From NCBI GenBank assembly GCA_947457465.1, contig CANGWB010000001.1, positions 1 through 64,000 on the forward strand: DNA of 64,000 nucleotides, read 5' to 3'. This DNA comes from Chitinophagaceae bacterium (GTDB lineage: Bacteria; Bacteroidota; Bacteroidia; Chitinophagales; Chitinophagaceae). Position 1 is the stretch's first letter; every line of letters begins with the position of its first letter. Below, piece after piece: positions 28,401-36,609 of this stretch. Below the pieces are notes generated by a model. That model was not told where the DNA came from. It worked only from the letters and a program-made list of their open reading frames with translations, and searched no databases. The position numbers and the translations under genes were made by a program.

Positions 28401-28491
28401 CTTCACCGGTTACGCGACCTGAAATAGTCTGCTGGGCAAAAGCCAGACTCACAGACAACATCAAGCCGAATAGAAAAAATAATTTTCTCAT
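25471..28491 (-). CDS. SusC/RagA-family TonB-dependent outer-membrane transporter
   Basis: TonB-dependent channel paired with the SusD lipoprotein. It has 1006 residues: signal peptide ending AFAQQ, a CarboxypepD_reg-like domain about 22-105 (ISGRVTGEDGNPLVGATV), the plug domain with the SusC motif PLIVVDGF near 178 and IESIEVVKGGAGAALYGTRAEGG near 200 onward, then a 22-strand barrel ending in an aromatic strand (VYRTFSGKLTINL). No STN domain, so no direct anti-sigma signalling is expected. It is first in an operon with susD and a small lipoprotein. Confidence 0.95.
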   Translation of the reverse strand: MRKLFFLFGLMLSVSLAFAQQTISGRVTGEDGNPLVGATVAAKGANATTTTNANGQFTLSVPAGVKTLVVSYVGMTTLEVAASGNNLSISMKSASGEIGEVVVTGVAQATSKKKLTFAATTVKGSDINVVPQLDASQSLRGRVAGIQISQTQGDRGAAVFLRGAKSVFGNIAPLIVVDGFQTSLSLSDLNPEDIESIEVVKGGAGAALYGTRAEGGVIQVITKKGRTTGGRPTIVADAEYGINNIQRIPDLTTKHIYKVNSDGSFFIGNPASPFQRTINYLSNGFSIGMNDYAKVYDNTRMLLDNRPFSNMSVSMSDAKGPLKYYVSFHNQRRGGAVSIVDADVRNTMKVNVGYNPSNKIETNVTFQYINFNRPSDFISRNTQGTLFAATLQYEPFMNLSEKNADGTYKAKPVGFEFQNANLYNPLYEWDQRQVSSVANNTLLGGDIRWRFAKGFDVFASGSMNTETGNNWSYHPIGFQTITATPSLNNGNYSMGTSTNKFLNGNIQLNYAGSKGDFEYGGSVKYIYEEYTGESFSASGYNLTVPLRELAVTDPATRSINSDWNKTINKGYFVNARFGWKNKLFIDALGRIDQSSRFGADAESAFFPRVSAAYRITEDFKLGPVNELKFRAAFGRAGSVPPYNAKNSQTSVSGTNVSLIQLANPGLSRSYTDEVEIGFDGQMFNRVNFNLTYAFANSQKDFIQTPPIQQVNGTALIWRNLGAVQSRSIEAELNSNIMNTKKLRWNTGFTFTLVRSKITDLGGIPEFTHDGLFRKAEGLSAYAFWGFKVLRNLNELQIDKTTGFVTNVPGNLSPSDFTLNSKGFVVEKSKLGTAAERPVFFTDAATGNTAYLQRGEPDFQIGLPQTFSFFDNKLSLFFLVDWKQGGYKYNSTIQYLTFDNRTKLFEDYTTSGLPLQFIQSIYNGNNITNFWLEKNSFVAIRELSLAYNLSGNKLGAVGKVVKNARIALIGRNLFYFTKYTGVNPEGYFEYYPYPVYRTFSGKLTINL

Positions 28492-28515
28492 TTCGAAACA
28501 TAGTTTGGTATGAAG

Positions 28516-28547
28516 CGAAAATAATGAAATGTTAATATTATTACAAA
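28516..28547 (-). promoter_or_regulatory. Promoter of the susC-susD-lipoprotein operon
   Basis: On the minus strand TTTG (28547-28544) and TATTTTCG (28523-28516) are 20 bases apart, matching the Bacteroidota -33/-7 arrangement. The predicted leader is about 20 bases. Confidence 0.55.
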
Positions 28548-28589
28548 CCCCGATTTCTTTGTTTTATTGAAAATCAGCTGTTTATAAAT

Positions 28590-28632
28590 AAAGACACCTG
28601 CGCCATTTGTTCTTAAACAAAAAGTGCAGGTG
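28590..28632 (-). terminator. Terminator after the zinc metallopeptidase gene
   Basis: Long hairpin: outer arms CACCTGC/GCAGGTG (28595-28601 with 28625-28631) and inner arms TTTGTT/AACAAA. On the minus strand it is followed by TCTTTATTTA. Confidence 0.65.
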
Positions 28633-28657
28633 CTTCAGTCCGCGTACCGGTATAAAA

Positions 28658-29353
28658 TCAGCCCCGATCCCGACTATCCAGATAGATCATTATATACTGG
28701 ATTAGCTGTACAACAGCCGCCAACGCAGCGACCACATACGTGGTTGCAGCCCATTTAAGAGCATCTTTCGCCTTGGGATATTCCTGGCTATTAGTAATGT
28801 TAGTCGTTGATAACCAACTCAATGCACGATTGCTAGCATCAAATTCAACCGGTAGGGTGACCAAGGTGAACAATACGGTTACGCTCATCGCCAGAATACC
28901 GATCAGTAAGATGGTCGGATTCTGCGTCATGGCGAGGACGATTACTCCCGCCAACAAGATCCAGTTCACCAGCTGTGAGGTGACCTGCACGGCAGGAACC
29001 ATCTTGCTGCGGAAAACCAACGGACCATAAGCCGTTGCGTGCTGAACGGCATGTCCGCACTCGTGAGCCGCCACGGCCGCTGCCGATATACTATTGCCAT
29101 GATACACCTCCGGACTCAGATTCACGGTTTTATTCAACGGGTTATAGTGATCCGATAAAAACCCCTCTACCGAGATCACCTGCACATCATAAATGCCATT
29201 CTCCCGCAACATCCGTTCAGCCACCTCCTTGCCGGTCAACCCGGTAGACAAGGGGATCTTACTGTACTTCGTGAACTTGGATTTTAGCACCGCCGAAACC
29301 AAAAAACTGATCCCCAAGAATAAAAAGGACACCAACATGATTTCACTGGACAT
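28658..29353 (-). CDS. Membrane zinc metallopeptidase (YugP/Zn_peptidase_2 family)
   Basis: A 231-residue integral membrane protein. An N-terminal membrane segment (about residues 5-22) is followed by the zinc-binding HECGH at 97-101 in VAAHECGHAVQHA. More membrane segments lie around 130-165, then VEFDASNRAL with the likely third ligand, and a last segment near the C-terminus. The family is widespread and annotated as a neutral zinc metallopeptidase, with little experimental work. It is a single gene with its own terminator, upstream of the susC promoter. The substrate is unknown. Confidence 0.88.
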   Translation of the reverse strand: MSSEIMLVSFLFLGISFLVSAVLKSKFTKYSKIPLSTGLTGKEVAERMLRENGIYDVQVISVEGFLSDHYNPLNKTVNLSPEVYHGNSISAAAVAAHECGHAVQHATAYGPLVFRSKMVPAVQVTSQLVNWILLAGVIVLAMTQNPTILLIGILAMSVTVLFTLVTLPVEFDASNRALSWLSTTNITNSQEYPKAKDALKWAATTYVVAALAAVVQLIQYIMIYLDSRDRG

Positions 29354-29788
29354 ATTCGCTTGATTTTACTGATACATCTCAAATTTCCGTCCAATTCGGT
29401 GGCCTGCCAAATCCCGGACGTTTTGTCAGCAAGTCAAATGCTGCAGGTGATGATAATTGCCTGAAAATCAATCCGAGTAGCTTTGAATTTTAATACACAA
29501 TAAATTGATTGTCTGGCTTTTATGGCGTCGGTTTCCTCCCGCACGGAATTCTCCTTCCACAAAGGTTTCTAACAATAATTTTACTCGATACCGCAAAATA
29601 TTATTGCCCGAACCACCCCCAAATTGTAATTTAGCTGTAGAATTTAATGGGTTAGTAAGTCGGGCTGGTCTTTTGACCGGCCCTTCTTTTTTTCATCCCT
29701 TTTTGCAGCAAATCATTACCACACTCCGGTGTATTCCATGCTGCATTCCTAACCTACATTTACAACCCACTGAAATGTTACGCCCGGC
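29354..29788 (+). other. 435-base intergenic region with an orphan plus-strand terminator; possible ncRNA
   Basis: Between the zinc peptidase and radA there is no credible protein gene. A strong terminator-like hairpin lies at 29662-29680 (GGGCTGGTC/GACCGGCCC with a G-T pair in DNA terms, loop TTTT), followed by a T-rich run to 29693. No plus-strand gene lies upstream, so the hairpin would end a short non-coding RNA starting somewhere in 29450-29640, for example after TAATTTAG near 29628. A separate -7 element TACATTTA at 29755-29762 would serve radA. Confidence 0.4.
29662..29697 (+). terminator. Orphan intrinsic terminator upstream of radA
   Basis: Nine-base stem GGGCTGGTC/GACCGGCCC around TTTT, then TTCTTTTTTTC. 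No plus-strand coding sequence precedes it for 6 kb. Confidence 0.7.
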
Positions 29789-31162
29789 ATGAGTAAATCA
29801 AAGACTGCATATTTCTGTCAACACTGCGGATATGAATCTGTCAAGTGGTTGGGACAATGTCCGGGTTGTCAGCAATGGAATGGATTTCTCGAAGAACCTG
29901 TTCATAAAGACGATAAGAAAAAAAAGAATTGGCGTTCGGATGAAGACAAACGCATCGGACCTAAAACCGTTTCACTCAGCGATGTTGAATCAAAACCGGA
30001 ACATCGTATTCAAACACCCGACCCGGAACTCAATCGAGTGTTAGGCGGTGGCATCGTTACAGGCAGCATCGTGCTCGTTGCCGGCGAACCAGGCATCGGA
30101 AAGTCAACGTTGTTTTTACAAACCGGACTGCAACTTACCTCCACGCGGGTTCTCTATGTGAGCGGAGAAGAATCGGAACAACAGATCAAAATGCGAGCCG
30201 ATCGGTTGAATGCACACAACGATGATTTCTACTTGCTCACGGAAACATCCACCGATGAGATCTTCCTGGAGATCAAACGCATTCGCCCTCAATTGGTGAT
30301 CGTCGATTCCATCCAAACACTGCAAACCCCACACATCGATTCATCACCCGGAAGCGTATCACAGATACGAGAATGTGCAGCTGAATTTCAACGCTTCGCC
30401 AAAGAATCGAATATACCTGTATTCCTGATCGGGCACATCACGAAAGATGGCAGCATCGCCGGACCGAAAGTGCTGGAACACATGGTTGATACCGTATTGC
30501 AGTTCGAGGGCGACCGGCATTATGCCTATCGTATTCTTCGCACGCTGAAAAATCGTTTTGGTAGCACGGCTGAACTGGGCATCTACGAGATGAGTGATCG
30601 TGGTATGCGCGGTGTTGTCAACCCAAGCGAGATCCTCATCACGCAAAAAGAAGAACAACTCAGCGGCATTGCCATCGCGGCAACTTTAGAAGGACTTCGC
30701 CCCCTGCTCATTGAAGTACAGGCACTCGTCACCCATTCCGTTTACGGAACACCGCAACGTACCGTCTCCGGATTCGACCTGCGCCGATTGCAACTACTGC
30801 TAGCCGTATTGGAAAAAAGAGGCGGGTTCCCTTTTGGAAACAAAGATGTGTTTTTAAATATTGCAGGCGGACTCAAGATCGAAGATCCATCCACCGACCT
30901 GGCCGTGCTCTGTGCACTCCTCTCCTCACATGAAGATCAACCACTGCCCTCTTCCATCTGTTTCGCAGGAGAAGTCGGACTGAGTGGCGAAATACGCGCC
31001 GTCAACCGAATCGAACAACGCATCGCCGAAGCGGAAAAGCTGGGATTCGAAAAGATCATCGTCTCGAAATACAACCAGAAGAACTTAACAAAATCAACAT
31101 TCGGCATTGAGATCGTGGCCATGAGCCGCGTAGAAGATCTCTATCGATATCTTTTTTCCTGA
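29789..31162 (+). CDS. radA: DNA repair protein RadA/Sms
   Basis: Branch-migrating helicase-like partner of RecA in recombination and repair. It has 457 residues: an N-terminal zinc finger CxxC...CxxC (CQHCGYESVKWLGQCPGC), a RecA-like ATPase with Walker A GEPGIGKST near residue 96, the RadA motif KNRFG near residue 250, and a Lon-like C-terminal domain with GGLKIEDPSTDLAV. Its stop overlaps the comF start by one base (TGATG), linking a repair gene to a competence-family gene. Confidence 0.96.
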   Translation: MSKSKTAYFCQHCGYESVKWLGQCPGCQQWNGFLEEPVHKDDKKKKNWRSDEDKRIGPKTVSLSDVESKPEHRIQTPDPELNRVLGGGIVTGSIVLVAGEPGIGKSTLFLQTGLQLTSTRVLYVSGEESEQQIKMRADRLNAHNDDFYLLTETSTDEIFLEIKRIRPQLVIVDSIQTLQTPHIDSSPGSVSQIRECAAEFQRFAKESNIPVFLIGHITKDGSIAGPKVLEHMVDTVLQFEGDRHYAYRILRTLKNRFGSTAELGIYEMSDRGMRGVVNPSEILITQKEEQLSGIAIAATLEGLRPLLIEVQALVTHSVYGTPQRTVSGFDLRRLQLLLAVLEKRGGFPFGNKDVFLNIAGGLKIEDPSTDLAVLCALLSSHEDQPLPSSICFAGEVGLSGEIRAVNRIEQRIAEAEKLGFEKIIVSKYNQKNLTKSTFGIEIVAMSRVEDLYRYLFS

Positions 31163-31869
31163 TGAATGTATACGCCCTGTGGAACGGATGCCTGGATTGG
31201 CTGTTCCCCTGCACCTGCGCTGCCTGTGCGATCAACAACGTGCGACCCGAACAACCGATCTGTTATCAGTGTCTCTCAGAATTGCAAGCAACTCAATACC
31301 AACCAAGCAAACATGATGAGTTGGAAAAAATGTTTTGGGGCCGCATCCAACTTGAATACGTGAAAGCGGAGTACCCATTAAAAAAAGGAACGATCCTGCA
31401 ACAAACACTTCATCAATTCAAGTATCATCACCGACCCGGCATCGGAATCTATCTGGGTATGTTGGCAGGGAAGAAATTAAAAAGAATCCATGAACAACAT
31501 CCCGTCGATGCCCTGATTCCCTTACCACTTCACTCGCATAAACAACGTAAAAGAGGGTACAACCAGGCGGAACGGATCTGTGCCGGACTTTCGATCAGCA
31601 GCGGCATTCCGGTCTGGAACGACATATTGTATAGAAACCACGCGACGGAAACACAGACACGAAAAGATCGAGAAGAGCGATGGAACAATATGCTGGGCAA
31701 ATTCAGTTTGAAAAGAACCGATCGAGCGACCAACAAACACCTATTGCTAGTCGATGATGTGATCACCACCGGTGCTACCTTGGAGGCCGCAGGACATACA
31801 CTCTTGCAGATCCCGGAGGTACGCCTGAGCTTTTTTGCGCTTGCACACACCGAGTCAACCGGCAGCTGA
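31162..31869 (+). CDS. ComF-family phosphoribosyltransferase-like protein
   Basis: A 235-residue protein with an N-terminal zinc finger (CTCAACAINN and CYQCLSEL) and a C-terminal phosphoribosyltransferase fold with the PRPP loop LLLVDDVITTGATLEAAG near residue 193. ComF/GntX proteins are involved in DNA uptake or reuse in transformable bacteria; the exact reaction is not settled. It sits between radA and a beta-helix lipoprotein with one-base overlaps at both ends. A comEC-like gene is at 9.7 kb. Confidence 0.9.
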   Translation: MNVYALWNGCLDWLFPCTCAACAINNVRPEQPICYQCLSELQATQYQPSKHDELEKMFWGRIQLEYVKAEYPLKKGTILQQTLHQFKYHHRPGIGIYLGMLAGKKLKRIHEQHPVDALIPLPLHSHKQRKRGYNQAERICAGLSISSGIPVWNDILYRNHATETQTRKDREERWNNMLGKFSLKRTDRATNKHLLLVDDVITTGATLEAAGHTLLQIPEVRLSFFALAHTESTGS

Positions 31870-33269
31870 TGGGCAAATCGTACTTTTATACTATGCGACT
31901 TTGGTCATTCTTCCTGATCCTATTCCTCTACGCCTGTACAAAAGAAGGATACCTGAATAGCCCTGATGCACGTCTCCGAGTATCGGCTGATACACTCCAA
32001 TTCGATACGGTATTTGTCACGGCCGGATCCACCTACCGCAGCTTTCAATTGGTGAATGAGTATGATCAAGCCCTGCGCATCAGCTCCGTACGTATCGGGG
32101 GCGACACCCAATCCCCTTTCAAACTCAACCTGAACGGTCGAACCGGAACCCGATTCGAGAATCTGGTCGTAGAGAAAAAAGACAGTCTATACGGGTGGAT
32201 ACAAGTCAACATCGACCCCAATAGCATCAACGGGCCTTTTGTGGTGCGAGACTCGCTGGTGATCGAGTTGAACGGACGGATTCAAAAGATCCAATTAGAA
32301 GCATGGGGACGAAACGCACATTTCCTGCGAAACCACCGGATCACGCAGTCACAAACATGGATAAACGATAAACCCTATGTGATCCTGGGCAGACTCACCA
32401 TTGAACCCAATGCCAGCCTTACGCTTTCTCCCGGTACGCAACTTTATATGCGTGCCGATGCGGCTATACTCGTGAAAGGAACGATACAAGCACTGGGTGG
32501 GGCCGATCCAACACAACGCATCCGCCTGCAGGGAGACCGGCTCGATGAGCCCTATCGCAATTTTCCAGCCGCCTGGCCCGGAATATATATTCAGCCCGGT
32601 TCCACCAATAACATTTTCCGATATACTACGATCCAGCAGGCCTATCAAGCTATTGTGTCGCAACAGGGCGCAAATGGTAGTACGCCCGTACTGAAACTGG
32701 AACAATGCGAGATCGACAATGCATACGATGCGGGACTGATCGGACTCAATACATCTATCATTGCAGAAAATTGCCTGATCAGTAATTGCGGACAAAATGC
32801 GGTATTGATCGGCGGCGGTAATTACCAGTTCACGCATTGCACGATGGTCAGCTACGCCAATCGTTACATCGATCACCAAAAACCCGTTCTGACTGTTACC
32901 AATTTTTCCAACAATCGCGCCGATCCTCTTGCCGCACAATTCACCAACTGCATTTTTTGGGGGGAGGGTGGAACGGTAGAAGACGAAGTGTTGTTGTCAA
33001 AAAATTCAACGGCACCATTTCAAGCCAATTTTCGAAATGTCTTATGGAAGATGCGAACCGCTCCTGCGCTGGCAACCGTCACCCAGACGATACAAAATCA
33101 GTCGCCCTTGTTTGATTCCATTCAAGCAAATAACAGATACTACAACTTCCGCTTACGAACGGGTTCGCCGGCCTTGAATACGGGCATCGTGACGGGATTG
33201 ATGGTCGATCTCGATGGCCACCCGCGTGCGATTGGGCTTCCCGATTTGGGTTGTTATGAAAAACAATAA
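31869..33269 (+). CDS. Parallel beta-helix lipoprotein
   Basis: A 466-residue exported protein with a lipoprotein signal ending FLYAC (Cys23, or Cys15 if the start is ATG 31893). After an Ig-like N-terminal part (LQFDTVFVTAGSTYRSFQLVNEY, typical of Bacteroidota cell-surface proteins), right-handed beta-helix rungs are seen in the middle, such as LEQCEIDNAYDAGLIGLN, AENCLISNCGQNAVLIGGG and HCTMVSYAN, and the end reads LDGHPRAIGLPDLGCYE, a common close of such proteins. It could be a surface adhesin or glycan-active protein. It is coupled to comF by TGATG. Confidence 0.82.
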   Translation: MGKSYFYTMRLWSFFLILFLYACTKEGYLNSPDARLRVSADTLQFDTVFVTAGSTYRSFQLVNEYDQALRISSVRIGGDTQSPFKLNLNGRTGTRFENLVVEKKDSLYGWIQVNIDPNSINGPFVVRDSLVIELNGRIQKIQLEAWGRNAHFLRNHRITQSQTWINDKPYVILGRLTIEPNASLTLSPGTQLYMRADAAILVKGTIQALGGADPTQRIRLQGDRLDEPYRNFPAAWPGIYIQPGSTNNIFRYTTIQQAYQAIVSQQGANGSTPVLKLEQCEIDNAYDAGLIGLNTSIIAENCLISNCGQNAVLIGGGNYQFTHCTMVSYANRYIDHQKPVLTVTNFSNNRADPLAAQFTNCIFWGEGGTVEDEVLLSKNSTAPFQANFRNVLWKMRTAPALATVTQTIQNQSPLFDSIQANNRYYNFRLRTGSPALNTGIVTGLMVDLDGHPRAIGLPDLGCYEKQ

Positions 33270-33313
33270 GTCAACCATCCTCCAGATAAATTGTTTTATT
33301 AAAAAATTACACG

Positions 33314-33829
33314 ATGAAACTGTTACTTATGAGCCTCCTGTCTGCCTTTTTGTTGAGTGGGTCCATCTATGATTTCAAGGTTGAGGGATTGGATGGCGAA
33401 ACGATCGATTTCAAAAAATTCAAGGGTAAGAAGATCCTGATCGTGAACACCGCTTCTCGCTGCGGACTCACCCCTCAATACGAAGGGTTGGAGGAACTCT
33501 ACAAAAAGTACGCGAACAAACTCGTGATCGTCGGTTTTCCGGCGAATAATTTTATGGGACAAGAGCCCGGAAGCAATTCCGAGATCAAGGCTTTCTGTCA
33601 AAAGAACTACGGCGTCACCTTCCCCATGGCAGAGAAAGTATCAGTCAAAGGAAACGACACCCATCCTCTATATAAATTCCTGAAGGAATCCGCCGAAAAA
33701 AAAGGATTCGACAACCCAGTCACCTGGAACTTCGGAAAATTTTTATTGGATGAAAAAGGCGAACTCATCGCCACCTTCTCCCCACGCACCGCGCCTACGA
33801 GCGAAGAGATCACGAATTGGCTGAAATAG
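33314..33829 (+). CDS. Glutathione peroxidase-family protein
   Basis: A 171-residue peroxidase. A short hydrophobic N-terminus (residues 2-17) suggests export. The peroxidatic cysteine is in NTASRCGLTPQYEGL near residue 51, the active-site tetrad in GFPANNFMGQEPG and WNFGKFLLD, and the likely resolving cysteine in FCQKNYG. In bacteria these enzymes usually work with thioredoxin. A second member is at 57417. It is followed directly by an inverted purine/pyrimidine-rich repeat and then holB. Confidence 0.92.
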   Translation: MKLLLMSLLSAFLLSGSIYDFKVEGLDGETIDFKKFKGKKILIVNTASRCGLTPQYEGLEELYKKYANKLVIVGFPANNFMGQEPGSNSEIKAFCQKNYGVTFPMAEKVSVKGNDTHPLYKFLKESAEKKGFDNPVTWNFGKFLLDEKGELIATFSPRTAPTSEEITNWLK

Positions 33830-33830
33830 A

Positions 33831-33888
33831 GTTGACCGTTGAAGGGTGAAAGATGAAAAATCTCAACCTTCATCCTTCATCTCTCAAC
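33831..33888. repeat. Inverted pair of the purine-rich dispersed repeat
   Basis: Right after the glutathione peroxidase stop, GTTGAAGGGTGAAAGATGAA (33838-33857) faces the pyrimidine-rich copy CTCAACCTTCATCCTTCATC plus TCTCAAC (33862-33888), forming an imperfect hairpin that fills the gap before holB. Confidence 0.65.
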
Positions 33889-33899
33889 TATATTCGCGT

Positions 33900-35126
33900 A
33901 TGCAATTTTCGCAGGTCATCGGTCAGGAGTCGCTAAAAGAAAAGCTACGCGGACTCTATCAGCAGAACCGGATCAGTCATGCCCTGATGCTGGTAGCCCG
34001 TGAAGGAACCGGCGGACTACCCCTGGCCCTTGCCTTTGCCCAATACCTGGTCTGCGAGAAACATCAACCCAAAGCTTCGGACTCAACTGGCGGACTGTTT
34101 GGCGAGGAACCGTCTCAACCCTCATCTCTCACCCCTCAACTTCTCTCCGATTCCTGCGGCGTTTGCCCCCCTTGCAAGAAAGCGGCTGCCTTCGTGCATC
34201 CTGATATTCACTACAGCTTTCCAACCGTAAGTAGCAAGAACATCGATAAGCCCAAATGCAGCGACTTCGTCGTTTCCTTTCGGGAGTTTCTGACGGAACA
34301 GCCCTACGGTAATCTGTTCGACTGGATCGAACGCATCAAAGAAAAAGAGAACAGTCAGGGGAAGATCACGACATACGAGTGCGAGGACATCAATAAAAAA
34401 CTCAGCCGCAAAAGTTTTGAAAGTCCCTTCAAGATCCTGATCCTTTGGATGCCGGAAATGCTGGAGAAAGAAGGAAATAAATTACTCAAGATCATCGAAG
34501 AACCACCTTCCAATACCCTGTTCCTGCTGGTCACTGAAAATGAGCAAGCCGTACTACCGACCATCCAAAGTCGATGCCAGGTGATCCGACTGCCCATGCT
34601 CACCTCGAATGAGATCGAACGAGCGCTGCTGGACAATCAAGCCACCACTCCTGCTCTGGCCAAACAAGTTGCACAGATCGCCGACGGCAATTACCGGGAA
34701 GCCCTTCAACAGTTGCAACATGCCGAAGAAGGATGGCAGGAACGTCTGCGCGATTGGCTGAATGCGATCTTAAAAACCGGTCCGGCCGCCCAATTCAAAT
34801 GGGTGGAGGAGATCAGCAAACTCGGAAGGGAAAAACAAAAACAGTTCCTCAGATACGTGATTCATGTACTGGAAACTGCCATCCGTATACAAGCTACCGG
34901 TCAATTACCGCCTGTAGGGGAGGAAGAAGCCGCCATGGCCAGCAAACTGAACCGGATCGTGGGCATCGAACAACTGGAAGCCCTGACCCGTGAAATGGAC
35001 AAATGCACCTACTACATCGAGCGGAACGCGAATGCCAAGATGCTGTTCCATGCCCTGACACTGAAGGTCTATCATGTCATTCAGGACAAAGTCGTACTTT
35101 TGATGTCATCCGAAACCGAGGAATAA
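33900..35126 (+). CDS. holB: DNA polymerase III delta' subunit
   Basis: Clamp-loader subunit. It has 408 residues from ATG 33900 (MQFSQVIGQESLKEKL). It shows an AAA+ fold without an intact Walker A, a zinc module, LWMPEMLEKEGNKLLKIIEEPP near residue 182 and the arginine-finger-type segment VLPTIQSRCQVIRLP. In relatives the four zinc cysteines are close; here the first Cys (about residue 58) is separated from CGVCPPC (about 85-91) by an extra stretch of about 25 residues encoded by a dispersed repeat. PSP1/RicT-like follows on the same strand. Confidence 0.9.
   Translation: MQFSQVIGQESLKEKLRGLYQQNRISHALMLVAREGTGGLPLALAFAQYLVCEKHQPKASDSTGGLFGEEPSQPSSLTPQLLSDSCGVCPPCKKAAAFVHPDIHYSFPTVSSKNIDKPKCSDFVVSFREFLTEQPYGNLFDWIERIKEKENSQGKITTYECEDINKKLSRKSFESPFKILILWMPEMLEKEGNKLLKIIEEPPSNTLFLLVTENEQAVLPTIQSRCQVIRLPMLTSNEIERALLDNQATTPALAKQVAQIADGNYREALQQLQHAEEGWQERLRDWLNAILKTGPAAQFKWVEEISKLGREKQKQFLRYVIHVLETAIRIQATGQLPPVGEEEAAMASKLNRIVGIEQLEALTREMDKCTYYIERNANAKMLFHALTLKVYHVIQDKVVLLMSSETEE
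34115..34141 (-). repeat. Purine-rich dispersed repeat inside holB
   Basis: Read on the minus strand, this 27-base unit differs from the copy at 33862-33888 at five positions, all A/G changes. It encodes part of the extra loop in the HolB zinc module. Confidence 0.65.
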
Positions 35127-35289
35127 GGTGTGTGTGAACAGAAGTGATCGGGATCGGGCGTGAGCAGGACGGAAGCGATTGACAATCAACAGTATCGGAT
35201 ATTTCTTTATAGGCCATCGAAAGGCCACTCTTTTTTGAATCATTCTCTGTTGCATTGCCTCGCCCTATCCCTGCCCTAAATAATTAAGC

Positions 35290-36552
35290 ATGGGCTGTTC
35301 CGGATGCAGTACTTCAAAAGGCGGTAAACCAAACGGTTGCAAAAGCAATGGCGGATGCAGTTCGGGTGGTTGCAATCGCATGAACGCATATGATTGGTTG
35401 CACAACCTGCCACTGACCGATGATTCTTGTCGCGTAGTGGAGATCAGCTTCAACCAAGGTACCCGAAAAGAATTTTACCGAAATCCCGCCCTTCAACCCT
35501 TTGAAAAAGGAGAACAGGTAGCCGTAGAAGGGGTTAGTGGATTTGATCTGGGAGAAATTTCCCTGACCGGAGAGATCGTACGTCTGCAAATGAAAAAACG
35601 CGGCGTTAAAGAAGATCAACCCGACATGAAGAAGATCCTGCGTCGCGCCAGCGATCGGGATATCGATCTCTGGAAACAGAACAAAGCCAGAGAACCGGAG
35701 GCGGTCATCCGCAGCCGTGCCATCGCCAAGCAACTCAAGCTGAACATGAAGATCAGTCAGGTGGAGATGCAAGCAGACGGACGTAAGGCAACATTCTTTT
35801 ATATCGCTGACAGTCGCGTTGACTTCCGTGAACTGATCAAGGTCTACGCCAACGAATTCAAGGTAAAAGTGGAGATGCGTCAGATCGGCGCCCGACAAGA
35901 AGCCGGTAAAGTGGGCGGTATTGGAAGTTGCGGACGGGAACTCTGCTGCAGCACCTGGCTCACTGAATTCAAATCGGTCAACACCAACGCAGCCCGTTAC
36001 CAAAATCTGTCGATCAATCAGACCAAACTGAGCGGACAATGCGGTCGACTCAAATGCTGTCTCAATTTCGAACTGGACACTTACCTCGATGCCCTGCAAC
36101 AATTCCCCGAACAGTGCGATGTGCTGCAGGTGGCCAAAGGCAATGCATTCCTGGTCAAGAAAGATATCTTCAAGAACCTGATGTGGTACACGCTACCCGA
36201 CAGCAATAAACAATATCCGCTTAGCATCGAACGGGTAAAGAAGATCAAAGCACTGAATCAACAAGGCATTCGCCCCGAAGAACTCGAACCGGTAGAAGTG
36301 GTTTCTAACAAGCCAAAAGAAACAGAACCGGAGTTTGTGGAACTGGTGGGTCAGATCAGTTTGCGTACGCTGGAAAAAGCCGACCGTAAACGCAAACAAC
36401 AGCAACAACAACGCGGCGGGAACGCCTCACAAGGCCCAAGACAACCCCGACAAAATCCGCCCGGCGGCGGAGGCAGACCCCCTCAACAAGGCAATCAACA
36501 GGGCGGCAACAGAAGACCCGATAACCGCGGCCGAAATCAGCGAAAACCCTAA
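35290..36552 (+). CDS. PSP1-domain protein (RicT/YaaT-like)
   Basis: A 420-residue protein. The N-terminus is Cys/Gly-rich (seven cysteines in the first 30 residues). The PSP1 signature follows: GKVGGIGSCGRELCCSTWL near residue 213 and LSGQCGRLKCCLNFELD near residue 250. The last 60 residues are Gln/Arg/Gly/Pro-rich and look disordered. In Bacillus the relative YaaT (RicT) belongs to an iron-sulfur complex that affects RNase Y; in Bacteroidota the role is unknown. It lies downstream of holB as in many bacteria. Confidence 0.9.
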   Translation: MGCSGCSTSKGGKPNGCKSNGGCSSGGCNRMNAYDWLHNLPLTDDSCRVVEISFNQGTRKEFYRNPALQPFEKGEQVAVEGVSGFDLGEISLTGEIVRLQMKKRGVKEDQPDMKKILRRASDRDIDLWKQNKAREPEAVIRSRAIAKQLKLNMKISQVEMQADGRKATFFYIADSRVDFRELIKVYANEFKVKVEMRQIGARQEAGKVGGIGSCGRELCCSTWLTEFKSVNTNAARYQNLSINQTKLSGQCGRLKCCLNFELDTYLDALQQFPEQCDVLQVAKGNAFLVKKDIFKNLMWYTLPDSNKQYPLSIERVKKIKALNQQGIRPEELEPVEVVSNKPKETEPEFVELVGQISLRTLEKADRKRKQQQQQRGGNASQGPRQPRQNPPGGGGRPPQQGNQQGGNRRPDNRGRNQRKP

Positions 36553-36578
36553 GAGAGTACGTTTAAAGTTTAAGGTAA

Positions 36579-36609
36579 AAGGTTTAAGCTGCCAGCTACA
36601 TTAAACCTT
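36579..36609. repeat. Inverted repeat in the PSP1/GH3 gap
   Basis: AAGGTTTAA (36579-36587) and TTAAACCTT (36601-36609) are perfect nine-base arms, with an inner AGCT pair. It may act as a bidirectional transcription stop for the convergent genes, though no long T-run follows. Confidence 0.5.

Noticed and set aside
35195-35240. Terminator-like GGCC...GGCC with a T-run after holB
   Set aside because: The stem is only four or five bases and GGCC is self-complementary by chance; too weak to list.
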